The notes beneath the pieces were generated by a model. It searched no databases and was not told where the DNA came from. It saw only the letters and a list, made by a program, of their open reading frames with translations. Positions 26,027-33,328 of a DNA stretch of 64,000 nt are shown here, in pieces. Where the stretch lies: positions 1-64,000 of the forward strand of contig NZ_JABXKP010000083.1 of NCBI RefSeq assembly GCF_017114985.1, read 5' to 3'. Made by a program: the position numbers and the translations under genes. This stretch comes from Nostoc sp. JL33. GTDB lineage: Bacteria; Cyanobacteriota; Cyanobacteriia; Cyanobacteriales; Nostocaceae. Position 1 is the stretch's first letter, and every line of letters begins with the position of its first letter.

Positions 26027-28066
26027 TTAGAGATTAATATTTTCCTTTGAAATTACAAAATTTAAGTTTAGAAAATCAGCCTTTTGTTTTTTATCTCCTA
26101 TAATTATATTCCAATTCTTCTCCATGAAATCCAAAAGTTTTATCCCTCTTTCTAATATTTTTTTAGCAGTCCAGTCATTATATTTGCTAACTTCTATTTC
26201 GGAATAAGAACCATATTCATACCCAATAATGCTATCAATACCTGAGACTTTTTCTGAAAAACATTTATTTTGAAAAGTCGAGTTTTTAGGTTGTGAAAGA
26301 GGTAATAGATTACCTAAAGAATGCCTTAATATGTTTTTTTCTCTAGGATTATAATTACTAAATCTTGAAGTCCAGCATTCCTTTCTTGGATTCTGTGGAT
26401 ATATATGTTCAATAGTTTTATAATCAAATTCATTTTCATTTTCATTTTCATTTCTATTTTCAATAAACTCATGCCAATTCATTTTATCCCTATTCGTTTT
26501 TGATTGATTTTGTAAATGTAATTCATATTCATAAAGGAAATACCTTATACCCTGCCATTTATAAAATCCCTCATTTCTAAAGGCAGCTTTTATTTTTTCT
26601 AGCCATTCTTTATTATTAATAATGCTCTGGCGCTTTTCTTCTATCTCTTTTATTAACTTTTCAACTGTTAGAGTGTTTTTACTTAAAGCAGTTGCCCAGT
26701 TTAAAAAGGTAACAGGGTGAATTATAGTGATTGTATAGTAATAATCGTTAGATAACAACAACAAAAAACTTAGTCTTTCTAAGCTTTTTAAAAAGTTAAT
26801 TCTTTTGATTGGGTCGTTTTCCTTAGAAAAGAAAACCATAATCAAAGTTGTGTCTAATAAAATAGAACCTTTGGTTCTTATTCTATTTAATTTATTGAGC
26901 CAAAATTTTTCAGGTTCTGAAAATTTACTATCATTTGGGTTGAAAATATTGTACCAAATCTCGACAGAAATTTTTAAACTTTGAACATAATTATAAACCT
27001 CCGTTAAGGTTAAGCTATTATTCGTACTATTACTCTCTATAGATTCTTGATGTAATAATATATTTTTACTAGTAAATTTTTTTTCTAATAAATATGTTGA
27101 ATAATATTCTTTATGAATTCTTATTGTCCTAATGCTGATTGAGAATTTCTCAACGTTATTACTTCCAGCTATTATTTCATCAAAATAAGTAATATAATGG
27201 TTGAATAAAAAATCATCGTCATTCAGAGGATTATTCCTATTTCTCCCTAGATTATAATATATAGATTTCCAAGATTCATTAATACTATTCCTTAACTTTT
27301 CTTGTTCATATAAATCGACATTAAATTTGATAGATAAATATATTAATCTATTTTTTAATAATTCTAAATAGGAAAGTGGCTTACCTCTATTGTTCATTGT
27401 TTCAAAAGTTACGCAAACATCTATATCAGTTGAAATAGTATAGATATTAAATAGCAAATGCTGAGTTAGTTTGCGGTAAACCTCTTCTTTTTGCTCAAAA
27501 TTCAACAGCTTTATTTTCTCTATAAAAAAGTTTTTTGCATCTTCTAAATTATGGGTATAAACTGTATTTTGATGAAGGCTAATCATGTCTGATTTTTCAC
27601 CAAAAATTTGTGTTTTTAAAAATTCATAACTTGGATTATCTTTTTCATAACCGAAAATGTAGGATCTAGATATACCCTCATCTTTAGAATCAAATATGAA
27701 TTTCTTTTTGATTTCAGAAATAGTAGTATAATTTAATTTTTCATTTTCAATTGTACATTCAATAATAGCTTGAATTAAAATTATAGCTGTTGTTAACCTT
27801 TGCTGCCCATCGACAACAAAATATGGCTCATAATTTTTAGATTGTATGATCCATAAGTCATCTTTCCATTCTTTCTGTAAAGACTTATCAACTTCCTCTA
27901 AAGTTAAAACACCTAAATAGTGATTTTTCCCTTTGTCTAATTGTTCTAAATCTCCCCAAAACTCTTTTAATTGTTTTTCTGTCCAAGCATAGCCTCTTTG
28001 ATAGTCTGGTATTCTATAGAGTTTTTCTGTAAAGATTTTAGATAGTGAATTTAAGCTTTTATCCAC
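26027..28066 (-). CDS. DUF262/DUF1524 protein, probable GmrSD-like type IV restriction enzyme
   Basis: 679 residues if the GTG at 28066 (with AAAGGA upstream) is the start; the frame is open to a TTG at 28114. The N-terminal DUF262 domain has RIPDYQRGYAW and the DGQQRLTT motif, the nucleotide-hydrolysing part of GmrS-type proteins. The C-terminal DUF1524 domain holds the His-Me-finger nuclease motif TIEHIYPQNP around residue 585. Such fused proteins cut modified or foreign DNA and act against phage. The gene is strikingly AT-rich compared with its neighbours, has few HIP1 sites and stands alone, all suggesting horizontal acquisition. Antiphage function is inferred from the family. Confidence 0.82.
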   Translation of the reverse strand: MDKSLNSLSKIFTEKLYRIPDYQRGYAWTEKQLKEFWGDLEQLDKGKNHYLGVLTLEEVDKSLQKEWKDDLWIIQSKNYEPYFVVDGQQRLTTAIILIQAIIECTIENEKLNYTTISEIKKKFIFDSKDEGISRSYIFGYEKDNPSYEFLKTQIFGEKSDMISLHQNTVYTHNLEDAKNFFIEKIKLLNFEQKEEVYRKLTQHLLFNIYTISTDIDVCVTFETMNNRGKPLSYLELLKNRLIYLSIKFNVDLYEQEKLRNSINESWKSIYYNLGRNRNNPLNDDDFLFNHYITYFDEIIAGSNNVEKFSISIRTIRIHKEYYSTYLLEKKFTSKNILLHQESIESNSTNNSLTLTEVYNYVQSLKISVEIWYNIFNPNDSKFSEPEKFWLNKLNRIRTKGSILLDTTLIMVFFSKENDPIKRINFLKSLERLSFLLLLSNDYYYTITIIHPVTFLNWATALSKNTLTVEKLIKEIEEKRQSIINNKEWLEKIKAAFRNEGFYKWQGIRYFLYEYELHLQNQSKTNRDKMNWHEFIENRNENENENEFDYKTIEHIYPQNPRKECWTSRFSNYNPREKNILRHSLGNLLPLSQPKNSTFQNKCFSEKVSGIDSIIGYEYGSYSEIEVSKYNDWTAKKILERGIKLLDFMEKNWNIIIGDKKQKADFLNLNFVISKENINL

Positions 28067-28477
28067 AGTGTTTAGTCCTTTAATACTAATAATCGTTATC
28101 TGTTCGTTGACCAAGCTTGTGAGATACTACCCCAACCCCAGTCTGCAAACTCTGAGGCATCAGTTTCAGCCTTACGCCAGCTTTTCGCATTAAGCAGAGC
28201 GATGAAGACTATGCCGTTCTGGTCAGCCAGGAGATTTCAACTTTTTTATTCGCTGCTACTGTAGCTGTTGCTCTGCCCAATGTGAGATAAAAATGCAGCC
28301 TCAGTTGTGGGTAATAGCCAGAGTCTTCGGCTAAAAAACTGCCACTGCTTTGGGTTCGTGACGTTAAGGATTTTTTGTAGTGGTAATCAAAAGGATTTTT
28401 ACCACTACTAGGTTTTTCCAATCTACGAAATTTTAGCCAGCACTGTGGGAAGGGGCGTTCCAAACGCCGACTTTTGA
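28067..28477. other. Gene-free stretch
   Basis: A minus-strand open frame at 28209-28463 lacks a ribosome binding site and resembles no family I know. It has normal base composition, unlike the AT-rich gene beside it. It could be residue of an older gene, but I see no alignable motif. No repeat was recognised. Confidence 0.4.
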
Positions 28478-28693
28478 CTAACTCTTGGGTTTAATATAAG
28501 CGATCGCATGTTTCCAAACAGTGGTTTGCTGACTGTTTTCATCAGCAATACAGATACAGTGTGGATCTTGCCATAAAACCTTTCCTGTGATTAAATCACC
28601 CGTCAGCAGCTTGAACTCCACTGACATTGTTTGTTTAATCAGGTTTTGGACTTGTCTAATACTAGGCAAAGTGGTGTCAAATTCGGTAAGCAT
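28478..28693 (-). CDS. hfq: RNA chaperone Hfq (cyanobacterial type)
   Basis: 71 residues from the ATG at 28693; the open frame runs 32 codons further upstream but those are not family-like. The Sm fold is visible: helix LPSIRQVQNLIKQ, Sm1 strand VEFKLLTGDLITGKVLWQD and Sm2-like TTVWKHAIAYI. It diverges from enteric Hfq (no YKHA), as is usual for cyanobacteria, where Hfq binds RNA poorly and is linked to type IV pili and motility. It is divergent from dapF, a conserved cyanobacterial arrangement. Confidence 0.92.
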   Translation of the reverse strand: MLTEFDTTLPSIRQVQNLIKQTMSVEFKLLTGDLITGKVLWQDPHCICIADENSQQTTVWKHAIAYIKPKS

Positions 28694-28762
28694 TTTTAGT
28701 AAAGATAAACCTACAAGGCAAAATAAAGAGTAACTAATCCTTGATAATTCATCCTTGAAGAA

Positions 28763-29602
28763 ATGGCAATCGAATTTACTAAGTATCATGGTCTAGGCAA
28801 CGACTTTATTCTGATTGATAATCGCTCCTCATCAGTGCCTGTAGTCACACCAGAGCAAGCCATCAAGTTGTGCGATCGCCACTTTGGTATCGGTGCTGAT
28901 GGTGTAATTTTTGCCCTACCTGGAGAAAACGGCACTGACTACACGATGCGGATTTTTAATTCCGATGGTTCAGAACCAGAAATGTGTGGCAATGGCATTC
29001 GCTGTTTAGCTGGCTTTTTAGCAGACTTAGAAGGTGAATCCCGGAATAAAGACTCATATCGTATTCATACTTTGGGTGGTGTAATGACTCCCCAACTCTT
29101 ACCTGATGGTCAAGTTAAAGTAGACATGGGTTTACCCAGGTTACTCGCTGGCGAAATTCCCACTAATCTTGCACCTGCTGAAGAAAAAGTAATTTCTCAG
29201 CCGTTGGAGGTGGCGGGGCAAACTTGGTCAGTCACCTGTGTAAGTATGGGAAATCCCCACTGCATCACTTTTGTGGAAGATGTAGCAGCAATCGAGCTAG
29301 AAACCATCGGCCCTAAATTTGAGCATCACCCAGCTTTTCCCCAACGCATAAATACGGAATTTATGCAAGTGGTACGCCGTGACTATTTGAAAATGCGGGT
29401 ATGGGAACGCGGGGCTGGAATTACATTAGCTTGTGGGACTGGTGCTTGTGCTTCCTTGGTAGCTGGAGTGTTAACTGGAAAATGCGATCGCGCCGCCACT
29501 ATCGAATTACCTGGTGGCTGTTTGCAAATTGAATGGTCAGAAGTAGACCAAAGAGTTTACATGACAGGCCCAGCCGAGCGGGTATTCACTGGGAAACTGT
29601 AA
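28763..29602 (+). CDS. dapF: Diaminopimelate epimerase
   Basis: 279 residues, standard length. Converts LL- to meso-diaminopimelate for lysine and peptidoglycan synthesis in the cytoplasm. The two catalytic cysteines lie in MCGNGIRC (Cys75) and ACGTGACAS (Cys224). The N-terminus KYHGLGNDFILIDNR is canonical. It is divergent from hfq with a 69-base shared promoter region, and its 3' end overlaps the convergent glycosylase gene by 17 bases. Confidence 0.96.
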   Translation: MAIEFTKYHGLGNDFILIDNRSSSVPVVTPEQAIKLCDRHFGIGADGVIFALPGENGTDYTMRIFNSDGSEPEMCGNGIRCLAGFLADLEGESRNKDSYRIHTLGGVMTPQLLPDGQVKVDMGLPRLLAGEIPTNLAPAEEKVISQPLEVAGQTWSVTCVSMGNPHCITFVEDVAAIELETIGPKFEHHPAFPQRINTEFMQVVRRDYLKMRVWERGAGITLACGTGACASLVAGVLTGKCDRAATIELPGGCLQIEWSEVDQRVYMTGPAERVFTGKL

Positions 29603-30248
29603 CCGACTTAGCATTGGCATTACTCAAGTAGTAGTGCCATAGAAGTCTGGCAGCGATCGCCCGCCAGGGTCGCCAGTGCTGTGTCATTGCTTCCAGTTGA
29701 ATTGGTGTTGGACGCGTCGCCAAGTTTTTGAGTTTTTGGAAAGCGATCGCGATCGCTAAATCACCTTTGGGAAAGATATCAGGACGTTGCAGCGCCATTA
29801 ACAAATAAATATCAACTGTCCAGTCTCCTATACCTTTGAGACACTTTAACTCAGTTCTGATAACAGTTTCGTCCATTCTTTCCAGCTTGGTTAGGTCAAG
29901 CTGACCAGTTGCGATCGCCTGAGCTAACCCACGACAGTATAGAATCTTTTGCCGACTGAATCCAATTCCTCTCAATTGAGCATCATCCAATGTCAGAAAA
30001 CTTTCTGGCGTGAGAGTTACAACAACCCCACATAGTCGGTTAAATACAGCCCTTGCAGCCGCTACGGAAACTTGTTGTTCCAGAATTATGCATAACAGCG
30101 TTGCAAAACCCGGTTCTCTTTGCCACATAGGTGGAGTTCCCAGTGTCTCTAAAATCCGAGCCAAATCGCTGTCAAGATTGGCAAGTACCAGCAAACCACG
30201 GGTTAGACTTTCTTCAGTCAGCGATTCTAGTTCAGGTGTTTGAGTCAT
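29586..30248 (-). CDS. alkA: DNA-3-methyladenine glycosylase II (AlkA family)
   Basis: 220 residues of the HhH-GPD superfamily. The helix-hairpin-helix is LKCLKGIGDWTVDIYLL at about residues 133-150, with the catalytic Asp in the GDWTVD segment. LCIILEQQVSVAAA marks the preceding AlkA helix. It removes alkylated purines and so starts base excision repair. It lies 48 bases downstream of ada on the same strand, forming an alkylation-damage pair. Confidence 0.88.
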   Translation of the reverse strand: MTQTPELESLTEESLTRGLLVLANLDSDLARILETLGTPPMWQREPGFATLLCIILEQQVSVAAARAVFNRLCGVVVTLTPESFLTLDDAQLRGIGFSRQKILYCRGLAQAIATGQLDLTKLERMDETVIRTELKCLKGIGDWTVDIYLLMALQRPDIFPKGDLAIAIAFQKLKNLATRPTPIQLEAMTQHWRPWRAIAARLLWHYYLSNANAKSVTVSQ

Positions 30249-30296
30249 CTTTGAAAAAGGGAGTGGGGAGTGGGGAGTGGGGAAGAATTTTTTTAA

Positions 30297-31373
30297 TCAA
30301 TCCCGCGCGGTGCGTTCTGATTCTTGTACAAGCAGTTTTTGTTTGCGCTCAATTCCCCAGTGATAACCACCAAGACTGCCATCAGTTCGTAGCACACGAT
30401 GACATGGTACAATCAGCGCGATCGGATTAGCTCCACAAGCATTTCCCACCGCGCGGACTGCCTGGGGTTTGGCAATATTACGCGCGATATCGGCATAGGT
30501 GCGCGTTTGGCCATAGGGAATTTTCTGTAATGCTTCCCAAACCTGTTTCTGAAATGCTGTCCCGCGTATATCAAGTGGTAAATCGAGATGTGTTTCATCT
30601 CCAGCAATAAAGTTGAGGATTGCTTGTATCCATTCTTTGTGTGTGTGGTCATCACGCACGATGTCAGCTTGGTTAAATTCCTGGTTGAAAATGTGTTCAA
30701 GTTTGTCTGCTTCATCACCTAGTTTAACGGCGCAGATACCCTTTTCTGTTGTTGCCACAAGCAAATATCCTAGTGGACATGGAGCGATCGCATAGACAAT
30801 GCTGATTCTCTTTCCAGCTTGTTGGTAAGTCTTTGGTGTCATTCCCAGTTGTTTCGGTGCTTTCTCATACAAGCGGCTACTTGAACCATACCCCGTGTCG
30901 TAAACTGCATGAGCAATTTCCTCGCCTGACTGGAGACGCTGCTTTAATCGTTGGCTACGCAGCGCATCTGCATATTGAAAAGGGGATACGCCAATTATTT
31001 GCTTAAATATTCTTTGCAGATAACTGGGACTCATTCCCACCTGAGAGGATAATTCCGCCAGCGTTGGGATGCGATCGCTTTCTGCTTCAATGTATCGACA
31101 TGCTGCTAAAACTTTCGCTTTGGCCGGATTTGGAACTGTTTCAGATTGTGGCTGACACCGCTTACAATGACGAAAACCTGCACTTTCAGCCTCTTGTGCT
31201 GACTGGAAGAAACAAACTTGATGGCGATTTGGTCTGCGACTAGGGCAAATAGGTCGGCAATAAACGCCTGTAGAGCGAACACCGTAGAAAAGCTTGCCTT
31301 CAAAAGCGGGATCTCGATTGAGAACTGCTTCCCAGAGGGTTTCTTCTAAGACTAGTGTTTGTTGTAATTGCAT
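30297..31373 (-). CDS. ada: Bifunctional Ada: methylphosphotriester/O6-methylguanine-DNA methyltransferase and regulator
   Basis: 358 residues from the ATG at 31373, which has a perfect AAGGAGG. The N-terminal zinc site has four cysteines in VYCRPICP and HCKRC. Then come an AraC-type helix-turn-helix (LSSQVGMSPSYLQRIFKQ) and the C-terminal methyltransferase with the acceptor Cys in IVPCHRVLR. It repairs O6-methylguanine and phosphotriesters and, when methylated, is expected to activate its own operon. The gene precedes alkA, as expected for an adaptive-response operon. An STRR run of GGGAGTG lies in the intergenic gap (30259-30282). Confidence 0.94.
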   Translation of the reverse strand: MQLQQTLVLEETLWEAVLNRDPAFEGKLFYGVRSTGVYCRPICPSRRPNRHQVCFFQSAQEAESAGFRHCKRCQPQSETVPNPAKAKVLAACRYIEAESDRIPTLAELSSQVGMSPSYLQRIFKQIIGVSPFQYADALRSQRLKQRLQSGEEIAHAVYDTGYGSSSRLYEKAPKQLGMTPKTYQQAGKRISIVYAIAPCPLGYLLVATTEKGICAVKLGDEADKLEHIFNQEFNQADIVRDDHTHKEWIQAILNFIAGDETHLDLPLDIRGTAFQKQVWEALQKIPYGQTRTYADIARNIAKPQAVRAVGNACGANPIALIVPCHRVLRTDGSLGGYHWGIERKQKLLVQESERTARD

Positions 31374-31548
31374 TGATGCCTCCTTCAATATATTTTTTAT
31401 TAAGGAATTCATTTGCTTTTATCACCCCACTGTCAATCACAACTAGATCCGTAAAGATGAGCGTGATGCTGGTGAATGTTCACCTAAAATAAACGTAAGT
31501 GTTCACAATAACGAATAAAGTGATGATAATACGTCGTTGAGTGAGATC

Positions 31549-32061
31549 ATGCACAGTTTAAGTCTACGCAAAACACAAGAAGCTGATCTCGATTATGTTC
31601 TGCAAGCCGAGTATGATGACGATAATCGACAGTACATCATTCCTTGGTCATATCAACAGCATCTTCAAGCGATCGCTGATTCTGATATTGCTCATCTGAT
31701 TGTGCAAACGGAAACAAAAATTGGCTATGTTATTTTGGCTGGACTGCTTAATTTAAATCAGAGTATTGAGTTTCGTCGCATTGTCGTCACACAAAAGGGG
31801 CAAGGTTATGGCAAAGACACTGTTGAAATGATTAAGAAATTGGTATTTGAGACATACAAAGCACATCGGTTATGGCTGGATGTTAAAGAACAAAATCATC
31901 GTGCTCAGGCTGTCTACAAGGGTGCTGGTTTTATTATCGAAAGAAAGCTACGCGAATGTCTAAAATCAGAAAATGGTTATGATTCCCTGACTATCATGTC
32001 AGTTTTACAACCTGAATATGAAAGACTGGCTAGTACGGCAAATGGTGGGTTTTCCTCCTGA
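31549..32061 (+). CDS. GNAT family N-acetyltransferase
   Basis: About 170 residues from the ATG at 31549 (the frame is open to a TTG at 31537). The acetyl-CoA loop is QKGQGYGKDTV at about residue 87, and the C-terminal NHRAQAVYKGAGF strand-helix is typical of RimI-like GNATs. It acetylates an amine of unknown identity. It is divergent from ada with a 175-base gap; no functional link is evident. Confidence 0.85.
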   Translation: MHSLSLRKTQEADLDYVLQAEYDDDNRQYIIPWSYQQHLQAIADSDIAHLIVQTETKIGYVILAGLLNLNQSIEFRRIVVTQKGQGYGKDTVEMIKKLVFETYKAHRLWLDVKEQNHRAQAVYKGAGFIIERKLRECLKSENGYDSLTIMSVLQPEYERLASTANGGFSS

Positions 32062-32199
32062 CTGAGCCTTCGCCGAACGTCCTCCTGACTTTTTTGATAA
32101 AAAAGACGGAGCCTCGCCATAATACAGAAACTATTCACTCCCAAAAACCTATTATTAATTTCTCCATGTTAGTAAATCTATTCATGTTCTAAATAGACA

Positions 32200-32275
32200 T
32201 CTCCAGAAATTAAATATCCGTTATCTAGAACCCTTGTAGAGACGTAGCAATGCTACGTCTCTACATTCTTTTTCA
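32200..32275 (+). repeat. Palindromic repeat family, copy 2 of 3
   Basis: The core at 32236-32264 is GTAGAGACGTAGCA, one base, complement. It is preceded by AATTAAATATCCGTTATC and AGAACCC and followed by TTCTTTTTCACT, as in the copy at 59360. It lies in the 397-base gap 32062-32458, which also holds a scrap of the CGTAGACATC repeat near 32387; nothing else was recognised. Confidence 0.8.
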
Positions 32276-32458
32276 CTCCTATGTCTAATGAGAATAGATT
32301 AGCTGGATCGAGAAACTACTTTCTATCTGATTGTTGCGATCAAAGCCATATTATCTGTGATGTTATCGTTGCGGCAGCTACGCCCGTCGTAGACATCACA
32401 CTTAATTTCTGAGAATAATTTATGATAATTATGCCAGCGTTGTACAGTAGGCAATTAC

Positions 32459-33046
32459 TCACCAAATTTCCGCCAAATCTAAAACAAATCCTGGCAAAAC
32501 ATCTTCTCCCGATAGAGTTTTAGGACTTTGTAAAATCTCAACTTCTCGATTGGGACGATAAATTTCTACCTGCTGCTGCCTTCTATTAATTAACCAGCCC
32601 AATCTTGCGCCATTCTCCATGTATTCCCTCATTTTGGCTCGCGTTTTTTCTAAGGAATCACTAGGAGACATTAACTCCACCACAAAATCGGGACACAAAG
32701 GAGCAAATCTTTCTTTTTCTGCTTCGCTCAAAGCATTCCAGCGTTCCATTTTCACCCACGACGCATCTGGAGAACGCTCTGCACCATTGGGAAGTTTGAA
32801 ACCACCAGAAGAGTCAAAGGATTTCCCTAGCTGATTTTGACGACTCCAATCTCTTAATTGATAAGTTAAGTCAGCATTCCGGTCACTAGTGCTACTCCCC
32901 GTAGGTGGCATAATAATTAACTCCCCTGAAGCCGTCCGCTCAAACTTTAAGTCTCGATTATTTTGACAAAGCTGAAAAAATTGCTCGTCAGTCAGGTCGA
33001 TGTTTAGTTCGAGGGTAGGAGGTAAACTGACGGTGGTAGTATTCAT
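32459..33046 (-). CDS. Uma2 family (DUF820) putative nuclease
   Basis: 195 residues. The Uma2 features are LTDEQFFQLCQNN, RTASGELIIMPPTGS, SPDASWVK, PDFVVELMSPSDSLEKT and the LGWLINRR strand, which carry the acidic and Lys positions of the PD-(D/E)XK fold. The start ATG at 33046 is unambiguous. No operon partner. The sequence is of a different subgroup from the copy at 38509. Confidence 0.88.
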   Translation of the reverse strand: MNTTTVSLPPTLELNIDLTDEQFFQLCQNNRDLKFERTASGELIIMPPTGSSTSDRNADLTYQLRDWSRQNQLGKSFDSSGGFKLPNGAERSPDASWVKMERWNALSEAEKERFAPLCPDFVVELMSPSDSLEKTRAKMREYMENGARLGWLINRRQQQVEIYRPNREVEILQSPKTLSGEDVLPGFVLDLAEIW

Positions 33047-33328
33047 ATTATCAGTTTGGCGAGAAGCTATATATCTATTCTAGTAGTCTGTCAAGTCAAC
33101 TATCCTGGGTAAATAAGTTTGTAGTCAGGACTTTAGTCCTTAACTGATTCGCTCTTTGACAACTGGTTCACCCGATTGGGTGAATGCGATCGCCTCATCA
33201 GGAACTACTCTGAAAGAAGGTAGTGTTTTGATTATCTTAGCAATTATGCCTACAGAATCAAAACTGTTAAATTGATTATTCTGGCTTTTAATTGTACATC
33301 AATAGCTTGTCTATCAAAGGGTCAAAGA

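Noticed and set aside
28209..28463. 84-codon minus-strand frame
   Set aside because: No recognisable motif, no ribosome binding site and no conserved neighbour; may be residue of an older gene but cannot be supported.
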